DNA from: Christensenella sp. UBA5327
GTDB lineage: Bacteria; Bacillota; Clostridia; Christensenellales; Aristaeellaceae
Direction of reading: 5' to 3'
DNA length: 25,782 nucleotides
Assembly: GCA_002411105.1 (NCBI GenBank)
Contig: DHQX01000020.1
Span: forward strand, 66,175 to 91,956
Both the position numbers and the translations under genes were made by a program. The notes below the pieces were generated by a model. It did not search any database, had not been told where the DNA came from, and saw only the letters and a list, made by a program, of their open reading frames with translations. The first letter of the stretch is position 1. Each line of letters begins with the position of its first letter. Shown here one piece after another: positions 6,029 to 13,105 of the stretch.

Positions 6029-7903
6029 ATGAAACGTTTGTTTGCCTGTTTATTGGTTCTGGCGCTGCTTTTGGCCCTGCCCCTTGCCGCGATGGCTAAA
6101 CCCCTGCCCGCCGTCAGAATCATCGGCCCAAGTTCCTTCACCTATAGCGGCCTGCCAAACTGTCCCGTGTTGCAAATGATTGACGGAAGCTATACATTGG
6201 TGGAGGGAGTCGATTACACCGTTGAGTATTACTTGAATGTTGATGTCCCCGGCGGCACCTGGACCGTCTATCCACTGGGCATTTACACCAATGCTCTTAG
6301 CGACCAACTCATCATCAACAAAGCGCCCTTGCCCACAATCAATGCCATCCCCGACCAGGTGTACACCGGGTCGGCCATCACCCCGGCCCTTAGCCTGAAT
6401 CCCGCCCTTCCGCTGGACAATTTCAACATTGTTTACAGCAACAACACGGCGGCGGGGCAGGCCAAGGTGACGCTCACCAGCAAAGGCAGCAATGTGGAGG
6501 CTGGCTCTGTCTCCGCGAATTTCAATATCCAATATCTGTCCCTGCCCCTGCCCCCCATCGCCAGCCTGGCCTATACCACGACCCCCTATGACGGCAGCGC
6601 CAAAACCCCCGCGGTCACCATCACGGGGCTTGTGCTGGATAGGGATTTCACCGTCAGCTACCAGAAGAACACCGCGGTGGGCACCGCCCAGGTGAGCGCC
6701 ACCGGCATGGGCAACTACACGGGGGTGAGCACGGCCAGCTTTGAGATCACCCATACCCATGTGTGGGGCGCCTGGAAGGACAACGATGACCTCAAAACCC
6801 ATAGCCGCAATTGCAGCGCCCTGCCCACCCACAGCCAGACCGCGGACTGCACCTTCAAGGAGGAGCTGTTCCCACCCACCTGCACGCAGGGCGGTTACAC
6901 CCAGTTCACCTGCACCGTGTGCGGCTTTGGGTACTGGGACTTTTTTACCGACCCCACCGGGCACACCTGGGGTGACTGGCTGAACAACAACGACGGCACC
7001 CATACCTGCACCTGCAAGACGGACCCCAGCCATCAGAAGACGGAGGACTGCACCCTGATTAGCGCGGTGGAGCCCCCCACCTGCACGGAGGATGGTTACA
7101 CCCAGTTCACCTGCACGCTGTGCGGCTATGGCTTTGAGACCGGGATTACGCCGAAGCTGGGGCATGACTGGGGCGCGTGGGTTTCAAACGATGACGGCAG
7201 CCACACCCACACCTGCAAGACTGACCCCAGCCACAAGGAAACGTTTGACTGCACCTTCAAGGAAGAGGTGGTTCCGCCCACCTGCACTGAAGGCGGCTAC
7301 ACCGACTTCACCTGCACGGCCTGCGGCTATGGCTATCTGGATTTCTTCACCGAGCCCACGGGGCACACCCCTGGGAACTGGGAGTTGATCCAGAAGGCTA
7401 CGGACCTGAGGGAAGGCGAGGAGCTGCAGCGCTGCCTGGTGTGCGGCACGCCGCTTGCCTTCCAGAGCCTGCCCAAACTCACCCGCATTGAGGGGCGCAC
7501 GGCGACCCTTGAGGGAGAGGAGTTCCCGGGCATGATGGGCCGGGACTTCCGCATCCGGTATAGGTATGTGCCGCTTGATGTGAGCCAGGAGGGCACACAG
7601 GAAGTGCGGGTGATCGCCTCCAACCGCTATGTGATTGGTACGCTCGCCATCACCATCAAAGAGGGGCAGATGATGCTCTCCTTTAAGCCCGCGGATGACA
7701 GGGAGACGGTGGACATACACTACATGACCCTGTTTCATGATCCGGCAGAATTTGTGAAGCAGGACCTGGATGTGCTGGAAGAAAACCCCCTGCCGCTTGA
7801 TACCTGGATCCCACTGCCGGAGAGCGCTCAAGCAACTTACCTCTTCCTGCGCTTCCGGGTGGGCTTTGATGTGCCGGGGAAGGACATCATCAGCCTGCCA
7901 TAA
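6029..7903 (+). CDS. Secreted protein with MBG-like and Cys-rich CxxCG repeats
   Basis: This 624-residue protein has a signal peptide (MKRLFACLLVLALLLALPLAAMA-K). From about residue 30 to 240 it has two to three beta-rich modules of the 'YtGs..tP.l.l..g.DYtvsY.NN...GtA.vt..G.GNYtG' kind, common in Firmicute surface proteins. From about 241 to 447 there are three repeats of about 67 residues: 'GHxWGxW..NDDGxHTHTCKTDPSH', 'DCTFKEE', 'PPTCTxGGYTxFTCTxCGYG'. Each carries several Cys, suggesting metal sites or disulfides. The C-terminal about 175 residues are unrecognised. There is no LPXTG motif, SLH domain or C-terminal membrane helix, so attachment is unclear. The start at 6029 follows AGGGAGG; an upstream in-frame extension is rejected because the signal peptide would be internal. 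It is a single gene between divergent and convergent neighbours. Function unknown, possibly adhesion. Confidence 0.85.
   Translation: MKRLFACLLVLALLLALPLAAMAKPLPAVRIIGPSSFTYSGLPNCPVLQMIDGSYTLVEGVDYTVEYYLNVDVPGGTWTVYPLGIYTNALSDQLIINKAPLPTINAIPDQVYTGSAITPALSLNPALPLDNFNIVYSNNTAAGQAKVTLTSKGSNVEAGSVSANFNIQYLSLPLPPIASLAYTTTPYDGSAKTPAVTITGLVLDRDFTVSYQKNTAVGTAQVSATGMGNYTGVSTASFEITHTHVWGAWKDNDDLKTHSRNCSALPTHSQTADCTFKEELFPPTCTQGGYTQFTCTVCGFGYWDFFTDPTGHTWGDWLNNNDGTHTCTCKTDPSHQKTEDCTLISAVEPPTCTEDGYTQFTCTLCGYGFETGITPKLGHDWGAWVSNDDGSHTHTCKTDPSHKETFDCTFKEEVVPPTCTEGGYTDFTCTACGYGYLDFFTEPTGHTPGNWELIQKATDLREGEELQRCLVCGTPLAFQSLPKLTRIEGRTATLEGEEFPGMMGRDFRIRYRYVPLDVSQEGTQEVRVIASNRYVIGTLAITIKEGQMMLSFKPADDRETVDIHYMTLFHDPAEFVKQDLDVLEENPLPLDTWIPLPESAQATYLFLRFRVGFDVPGKDIISLP
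6751..7370 (+). repeat. Three tandem about 200-bp repeats encoding Cys-rich modules
   Basis: Three in-frame copies start near 6751, 6960 and 7158, each beginning with a His-Trp-Gly-Trp-like segment and ending with CxxCGxG. Phrases such as the codons for 'CKTDPSH' and 'CTFKE' recur with near-identical DNA, showing duplication inside the gene. The first copy is the most diverged ('CSALPTHSQTADC'). Confidence 0.75.
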
Positions 7904-7941
7904 GGACTGGCGCGCTATAGCAGCCTCAATATCCTGAAAAG

Positions 7942-7974
7942 AAAACAGCCGCCTTTTAAAGGGCAGCTGTTTTT
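7942..7974. terminator. Bidirectional terminator between convergent genes
   Basis: AAAACAGC (7942-7949) pairs with GCTGTTTT (7966-7973), extended inward by GCC/GGC after one mismatch. The T tract follows on the plus strand, and TTTTCTTTT follows on the minus strand. It lies between the stop of the secreted protein (7903) and the stop of the SDR gene (7993), so it can serve both. Confidence 0.8.
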
Positions 7975-7992
7975 CCTGGCGTTCAGGCGGCC

Positions 7993-8733
7993 TCAGCCGT
8001 CCATGGTCACGCCGCCGTCACAGTCGCTGATTTCACCAGTGGCGAAGCTTGCCAGATCGGAGGCGAAAAACAGCACCATGTTGGCGATCTCCTCAGGTTG
8101 GGCACCCCGTCCCAGGGGGATTGTTGAGAGCACCTTTTTAGTTTTCTCTTCGTCCATGATAGCGGTCATGGGGGTCAGGGTATAGCTGGGACATACGCAG
8201 TTGCAGGCGATGCCGTGGGGCGCGCCCTCACGCGCAACAGCCTTTGTCAACCCGATGACGCCAGCCTTTGTGGCGGCATAGGCGCTGGTGCCCAAGAGGC
8301 CGCCGCCGCGCTTGCCGGCGACGGAGGAAATGTTGACGATTCTGCCGTATCCTTTTTCTTTCATTGAGGGGTAAAGGGCGCTGATGGCGGTATATACGCC
8401 AGTCAGGTTGATGGCAACCGCCCGGTTCCATTCTGCCTGATCAACATCCTCAAACGCTTTGGTGCTGACGATGCCCGCGTTGTTCACCAGCACATGCACC
8501 TGTCCCAGATCCTGTAGCACCTGAGCCATGACGGTACGCACATTGTCGCTGTCTCCCATATCAATGCGGTAGGCACTGGCATTGCCTAATTCTGTACAAG
8601 CAGCTTTCGCCGCATCCAGATTCAGGTCAACGATGATGGCGTGGCCACCGCCCTTTACAATACCAGCGGCGATGGCTTTGCCAATGCCGCTGGCTCCGCC
8701 AGTGACGACAACATTTTTTTTGGTGAAATCCAT
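7993..8733 (-). CDS. SDR-family NAD(P)-dependent oxidoreductase
   Basis: A 246-residue classical short-chain dehydrogenase/reductase. Motifs in order: cofactor-binding 'TGGASGIG' (11-18), Asp after beta-2 ('IIVDLN'), 'NNAG', catalytic Ser in 'NISSVAG' and 'YAATK' with Tyr and Lys, then the 'DGG' C-terminus. The Asp at the end of beta-2 suggests NAD(H) preference. Resemblance to FabG is a family feature; its place as last gene of a TRAP operon, 14 bases after dctM, points instead to oxidation or reduction of the imported hydroxy acid or sugar acid. The ATG at 8733 follows AAGGAG. The substrate cannot be told from sequence alone. Confidence 0.92.
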   Translation of the reverse strand: MDFTKKNVVVTGGASGIGKAIAAGIVKGGGHAIIVDLNLDAAKAACTELGNASAYRIDMGDSDNVRTVMAQVLQDLGQVHVLVNNAGIVSTKAFEDVDQAEWNRAVAINLTGVYTAISALYPSMKEKGYGRIVNISSVAGKRGGGLLGTSAYAATKAGVIGLTKAVAREGAPHGIACNCVCPSYTLTPMTAIMDEEKTKKVLSTIPLGRGAQPEEIANMVLFFASDLASFATGEISDCDGGVTMDG

Positions 8734-8747
8734 TTTAATCTATCTCC

Positions 8748-10022
8748 TTATTTGATGAGGGATGGCAGCCAGGTGGTGAGCTCGGGCACATAGGTGATGA
8801 GCATCAGCACCGCGATGGAAAGCAGCAGCATGGGCATCAGGGACCGTATGGTTTTGGACACGGTAGTTTCGGCAATCTGGCTGCTCATTAGCATACATAG
8901 TCCTACCGGAGGGGTTACTAACCCGATGCACAGGTTGAAGCTCATAATTATTCCGAATTGCAAGGGATCAATGTTGTATGCGGCCAGTAGGGAAGTAAGT
9001 AGCGGTGTCATCATGACAATAGCGGCGTTGGCTTCCATCAGCATGCCAATGACCAGGAAAAGAATGTTGAGCAACAACAACACTACCACACGGTTGTTGG
9101 TAATTGCCGGGAAGAGGTCCAACAGCATTTGTGGAAGGCCGGAGGTGACAATCACATAGCTGGAAGCCTTGGACAGCCCCACCATCATCATGATGGTGGC
9201 TGTAGCCACCGCCGAATTCACCAGCATCTTGGGCAGTTCTTTCAGCTTGAGGTCTCGATAGGCAAACAAGCTAACCAGCAACGCGTACAGCACTGCCACT
9301 GCTGCGGCCTCTGTAGGGGTAAATACACCGCCGAAGATCCCCCCCAATATAATAACAGGCATCAGCAGTGCCCAGATACTGCTGCCCACAGTTTTCCCAA
9401 TCTCCTTGACGGGCATCTTTTCATGGGCGGGGAGTTTGTGTTTCTGTCCATAATATAGGTTATAGCCGATCAGCACGGTAGCCAGAATGATGCCGGGCAG
9501 CAGAGAGCCGATAAACAGTCTGGCCACAGAGACATTGGTGATGCTCGCATAGACGATGAGAGTGATGGAAGGCGGGATGATCGGCCCCATGATAGATGAA
9601 ATGGCGTTGACCGCTGCGGCGTAATGATCCGCATAGCCCTCCTTTTTCATGGCGGGGATCATGATACCCCCAATGGCGGAAGCCGTGGCCACGCCTGAGC
9701 CGGAGATTGCGCCGAAGAGAGCTGAGGAGGCGACTGTCACCACCGCCAGGCTTCCGCGGACCCAGCCAATCAGCGCGTTGGCTACGTCCACAAGTTTTGT
9801 TGTGATGCTTCGTGACATCAGGTTTCCTGCCAGTATGAAGAACGGGATCGCAAGGAGTGAGCTTGAATTCATCCCCGCGAAAAGTTTTTGTGGTAGGACA
9901 ATCATGGGCATATCTGCCATGCCTAGAGCCACCATGGTGCCGATTCCCAAGGCAATATAGATGGGAATACCCGTAAAAGACAACACCAGAAGTGCCAGAA
10001 TCAGAAACAATCCTTCGTTCAT
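8748..10022 (-). CDS. dctM: TRAP transporter large permease, DctM family
   Basis: This 424-residue, very hydrophobic protein is the ion-coupled translocating subunit of the TRAP transporter. It begins 'MNEGLFLILALLVLSFTGIPIYIALG' (first helix and the conserved Gly-Ile-Pro), with 'PFFILAGNLMSR', 'GSGVATASAIGGIMIPAM', 'GPIIPPSITLIVYA' and 'MTPLLTSLL' segments typical of DctM; about a dozen membrane spans are expected. Length matches the family (about 425). Its ATG overlaps the dctQ stop by 4 bases (ATGA). It works with the small permease and binding protein encoded just upstream. Confidence 0.96.
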   Translation of the reverse strand: MNEGLFLILALLVLSFTGIPIYIALGIGTMVALGMADMPMIVLPQKLFAGMNSSSLLAIPFFILAGNLMSRSITTKLVDVANALIGWVRGSLAVVTVASSALFGAISGSGVATASAIGGIMIPAMKKEGYADHYAAAVNAISSIMGPIIPPSITLIVYASITNVSVARLFIGSLLPGIILATVLIGYNLYYGQKHKLPAHEKMPVKEIGKTVGSSIWALLMPVIILGGIFGGVFTPTEAAAVAVLYALLVSLFAYRDLKLKELPKMLVNSAVATATIMMMVGLSKASSYVIVTSGLPQMLLDLFPAITNNRVVVLLLLNILFLVIGMLMEANAAIVMMTPLLTSLLAAYNIDPLQFGIIMSFNLCIGLVTPPVGLCMLMSSQIAETTVSKTIRSLMPMLLLSIAVLMLITYVPELTTWLPSLIK

Positions 10023-10525
10023 GAATTGCTACCCCCAACTTTCTCTTGACGTAATCCTTCTAGATTTTGAAAGATTACCTCCAAAGAGGTTAGTATCATT
10101 AACACAACGCCAAGAGGAATACATCCATAAGGGATTGCCATTACAAAACCCAAACCAGCAGATGTATTTCTCATTCCCAGTTTCAATAAACTTAATGAAT
10201 ACACAAACAGATAACATAAAAAGACAATTCCGATAATGGTGGAAATAATTGTAAAGATTGCCTTCACACGTGGTTTAAACAGGTTGATGAGAATATCGAT
10301 CTGCAGGTGGCTGTTCTTTCTCAGGGCAATGGCTGAGGCTAACATAACAGCGAAAATCATCAAATATCTTGCGAGTTCCTCACTCCAGGCATTTGAGGCG
10401 GAAAAAACATAACGCAATACAACTTGATAGATAATGACAACAGTCATGACACTCAGGCTAATCACAAGCAGTATTTTCTCAACCTTTTCCAACACATCCA
10501 AAAATTTGGAATATTTTTTGAGCAT
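10019..10525 (-). CDS. dctQ: TRAP transporter small permease, DctQ family
   Basis: This 168-residue protein has four predicted membrane helices and the DctQ features 'YQVVLRYVF', 'WSEELARYLMIFAVMLASAIALRKNSHLQID' (conserved Trp-Ser-Glu-Glu and the following His) and 'MAIPYGCIPLG'. Start choice: the ATG at 10525 has GAGGTG 4 bases before it, whereas the ATG at 10537 has no good site, so I prefer 10525. Its DNA is clearly richer in A and T than most of the window. It lies between dctP and dctM, overlapping dctM by 4 bases. Confidence 0.94.
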   Translation of the reverse strand: MLKKYSKFLDVLEKVEKILLVISLSVMTVVIIYQVVLRYVFSASNAWSEELARYLMIFAVMLASAIALRKNSHLQIDILINLFKPRVKAIFTIISTIIGIVFLCYLFVYSLSLLKLGMRNTSAGLGFVMAIPYGCIPLGVVLMILTSLEVIFQNLEGLRQEKVGGSNS

Positions 10526-10545
10526 TCTGCACCTCATCTTTTGAC

Positions 10546-10575
10546 AAGGAGCGCACCGAGATGGGTACGCTCCTT
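10546..10575. promoter_or_regulatory. Intercistronic hairpin between dctP and dctQ
   Basis: AAGGAGCG (10546-10553) pairs with CGCTCCTT (10568-10575), extended inward by ACC/GGT after one mismatch. On the coding (minus) strand no T run follows, so it is more likely an RNA-stabilising or partial attenuation stem that favours the binding protein over the permease. The right arm includes a Shine-Dalgarno-like AAGGAG on the mRNA that is not placed before any start. Confidence 0.6.
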
Positions 10576-10600
10576 TAGTTGTCAGTTTAATATAAAGATC

Positions 10601-11602
10601 TTACTTTGCTGCATCCATTTCAGCGATCCTCGCCGCCCAATCTGCAAACTCAGGGATATCAGGGTAGGTCTTAGCGGAAAAATCCTTGAAATGCTCTGCA
10701 AACGCAGCGGTATCCACTTCTATTACGATACAATCTCGGGCTTTCAGGGTTTCTTCAGCTGTCACCATCAACTCCAGCTGCTTTTCGCTGACAACATCTC
10801 CTGCATAGATTGCAGCTTCGGCCACGGCCGCCTGGATGTCCTCGGGCAACCCGTTGAATGTATTCAGATCCATGATGACTACATTGCAGCTATACACATG
10901 GTTGGTTTTGATCCAGTATTTGCAGACCTCATCAAAGGCATAGTTCAGTGAGTCTGCCATGGGGTTTTCCTGACCGTTCACGGTGCCCTGCTGCAGGGCG
11001 GTGTAGACTTCACCCATTGCCAAAGGCATAGGGGCTGCCCCCATCCACTGCCATGTTTTTAAATATACATCCAAGTTGGGAGCGCGCAGCTTAAAGCCCG
11101 AAAAATCTTCAACAGTATGCATTTCTTTGGTAGCGGTTACAATGCGGGGCCCGCGGAATGTCCGGCCAAGGATTTTGAAACCGGCGGCATTGCCAATGGC
11201 ATCTTTCATTTCTGTGCCCAAATCGCTATTCCAAACATTCATGAAATGATCAAAACTGTTATAAATGTAGGGAATGGCATCAATGTTGGCCAATTTGGTG
11301 AAAGGTGCCAGAGTCCCTACTGACTCCACCATGATATCTGCAACCCCGACTCCCATGCCTTCCAGCACTTCTGTGGTTGAACCAAGCGCTGCGCCTCCAT
11401 ACAAGTCGATTTTCACACGGCCGCCGGTCAATTCGGATAGTTTTTGGGCAAAAACTGCACCAGTATCATAGGCGTTGTCGCCTTCGCTGGAATTCAGAGC
11501 CATTTTCCACTTATATTCAGGTTTTGCCTCAGCTTGAACAGGCCCAATGACCATTGTGATAAGCAGGGTGATGAGAAGCAGAGCAACGAATTTTCTTTTC
11601 AT
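10601..11602 (-). CDS. dctP: TRAP transporter substrate-binding protein, DctP family
   Basis: This 333-residue receptor starts with a signal peptide (MKRKFVALLLITLLITMVIGPVQAEA). DctP signatures are present: 'SEGDNAYDTGAVFAQKLSELTGGRVKIDLY', 'FSGFKLRAPN' with the substrate-binding Arg, and 'LQQGTVNGQENP'. I chose the ATG at 11602 because GGAGG lies 10 bases upstream and the signal peptide then starts at residue 1; in-frame codons back to 11662 lie in the leader. It is the first gene of the operon dctP-dctQ-dctM-SDR, with its own promoter at 11735-11763. It differs strongly from the other DctP at 108-1103, so the two probably bind different acids. Confidence 0.95.
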   Translation of the reverse strand: MKRKFVALLLITLLITMVIGPVQAEAKPEYKWKMALNSSEGDNAYDTGAVFAQKLSELTGGRVKIDLYGGAALGSTTEVLEGMGVGVADIMVESVGTLAPFTKLANIDAIPYIYNSFDHFMNVWNSDLGTEMKDAIGNAAGFKILGRTFRGPRIVTATKEMHTVEDFSGFKLRAPNLDVYLKTWQWMGAAPMPLAMGEVYTALQQGTVNGQENPMADSLNYAFDEVCKYWIKTNHVYSCNVVIMDLNTFNGLPEDIQAAVAEAAIYAGDVVSEKQLELMVTAEETLKARDCIVIEVDTAAFAEHFKDFSAKTYPDIPEFADWAARIAEMDAAK

Positions 11603-11734
11603 GGGCAGGTTTCCTCCTACAATTTTTGCTTTTGCATTGAGAAGACCTGAGCAGACACACAAAACAAATCGGGGAAAACCGTCCTCAATCTGACTTGCTT
11701 GAATGACATTTCGGGTCTCTTTGCGGTGACTTCA

Positions 11735-11763
11735 TGTATAACATGTATAGAATGGATTGTCAA
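11735..11763 (-). promoter_or_regulatory. Sigma-A-type promoter of the TRAP operon with an overlapping dyad
   Basis: On the minus strand a consensus -35 TTGACA (11763-11758) is 17 bases from -10 TATACA (11740-11735). The -10 region overlaps an inverted repeat ATGT-TAT-ACAT (11734-11744), itself part of a direct repeat of CATGTATA. A repressor bound there would block the promoter. The leader to the dctP start is about 125 bases. Confidence 0.65.
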
Positions 11764-11931
11764 AACTCGTAAAAAGCGCACGGCGTCAATTTATTGCTAT
11801 TTATTTGGATTTCTGGCTTATCCTGTTGCATCATATGCGAGAAATACACGATAAAAACATCTCTGGGGTCGTTATATTTCACCTGTATATAAACACAGGC
11901 CGATTTTTCGCACTAAGAGGCCCCTTCGTAT

Positions 11932-12975
11932 TTAGGAGAAACGCTGGAAGTATTTCTCCAGCTGCTCTTCCGCGCCTGCGGGCACGGGGGAAGGATGAGC
12001 GCCAAAATAGGCCAGGGCGTTTTCCCGATAGACGTGCTGGAGCAGGTCTTTCGAGAGCCCCAGGCCCATCAGCGCCCGCTCCGGGATGTTAAACAGGTAG
12101 CGGCCGTCTGGCTTTAAGGTATAGGGGCCAGTGGTTTCCAGGGCCTGGCGGATGACACGCACCCGGGCGGAGGACTCCAGGGGGTCAATCGCCCGGGGCG
12201 GGCGGGCGATGGCGGCGCGGCTGCCGGTATCACTGCCAAAGAGGATGCGGGTGGCAAAGCGGGCGAAAAAAGCCCGGGCGGCCTCTGCTTGGGCCGACAG
12301 GCTGTAATACATCTCAATGCCAGGCGTCAGGTCAAGGCGCAGGTTGGGGTGAGCGGTGAGCATCCCGGCAAGGCCCGGCAGGTCATCATAGCGGAAGTAA
12401 AAATGCGCCAGCTGCATGTGAAGCCCGGGGTGACGGCTGAATACCCGGGCCATTTGATCGTACTGGGCCTGGTTGCTGACACAGTCTGGCCCGTAGAACC
12501 AGCCCTCCTTGATGGCGTAGGGGTTCATGCGGCTTTTGTCCCAGAACTCCGGCGGGTCATTCAGGTGCAGGGTGAGGGGGATGCCCTCTTTTTCCGCGTA
12601 GGCCCAGAAGGGCGCCCAGGCGGCGCTGTCAAAATCGGGGATGGGGAACTTGCGGCGGATGTCAGGCTTGCCCTCAAGCATTTTGATGCCGTCACAGCCT
12701 GCGTCCATCAGGCGTTTGGCCTGGGTGAGGAGGGAATCCGACAGGGCGGCCTCATCCCTCTGAAAGCGTATATACGCCAGGCGGGACAGCTCGCCCAGTA
12801 CATAGCAGCTGTCCGGATGGCGGCGCTTGAACCGGAGGGCATCCGGCGTGGTGGGCAGGGTATCCATCTGGGGGATGCACTGAAGCGCCACGCGGCTGGC
12901 GCCGTTTTCCTTAAGGATCGCTTCCAGCGCCTCATCCCCGTGGCTTTTGGCATAGTGCACATGGGCGTCAAACAC
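11932..12975 (-). CDS. Amidohydrolase-family (COG2159-like) TIM-barrel metal-dependent hydrolase
   Basis: This 347-residue protein begins with the metal-binding 'FDAHVHY' and later shows His in 'PLTLHLND', His in 'MQLAHFYF' and Asp in 'RILFGSDTGS', the amidohydrolase-2 layout. Relatives include decarboxylases and lactone or pyrone hydrolases, so the reaction (C-N, C-O or C-C bond) cannot be fixed. The start is GTG at 12975, with GGAGGG 6 bases upstream. The 168 bases between its stop and the TRAP promoter contain no gene; a small CCTGT/ACAGG dyad there is too weak to call a terminator. It may process the acid brought in by the adjacent TRAP system, but it is a separate transcription unit. Confidence 0.88.
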   Translation of the reverse strand: MFDAHVHYAKSHGDEALEAILKENGASRVALQCIPQMDTLPTTPDALRFKRRHPDSCYVLGELSRLAYIRFQRDEAALSDSLLTQAKRLMDAGCDGIKMLEGKPDIRRKFPIPDFDSAAWAPFWAYAEKEGIPLTLHLNDPPEFWDKSRMNPYAIKEGWFYGPDCVSNQAQYDQMARVFSRHPGLHMQLAHFYFRYDDLPGLAGMLTAHPNLRLDLTPGIEMYYSLSAQAEAARAFFARFATRILFGSDTGSRAAIARPPRAIDPLESSARVRVIRQALETTGPYTLKPDGRYLFNIPERALMGLGLSKDLLQHVYRENALAYFGAHPSPVPAGAEEQLEKYFQRFS

Positions 12976-13048
12976 GTCTTTCCCTCCCCAAATGGCGGAT
13001 AGGTCGTCTGATTATACCGCAGCGGCTGCCCGGCGTCCATGCGCCGCC

Positions 13049-13078
13049 TTGTCCCGCGCGCTTTTCTTATGGTATAAT
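13049..13078 (+). promoter_or_regulatory. Promoter of the nucleoside phosphorylase-redox operon
   Basis: TTGTCC (13049-13054) and a perfect TATAAT (13073-13078) are 18 bases apart, and a TGG before the -10 gives an extended -10 (TGN). It is 27 bases upstream of the phosphorylase ATG, in the 130-base divergent gap to the amidohydrolase. Confidence 0.75.
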
Positions 13079-13105
13079 CATGCCAGCGTTTTTATTGGAG
13101 GGGCC

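Noticed and set aside
6050..7165. 371-codon minus-strand frame opposite the secreted Cys-rich protein
   Set aside because: Low-complexity Gly/Ala/Val-rich translation mirroring the repeats; no ribosome binding site; a shadow of the real gene.
11882..11902. CCTGT/ACAGG dyad after the amidohydrolase as a terminator
   Set aside because: Only five pairs with an AT loop and no following T run on the minus strand.
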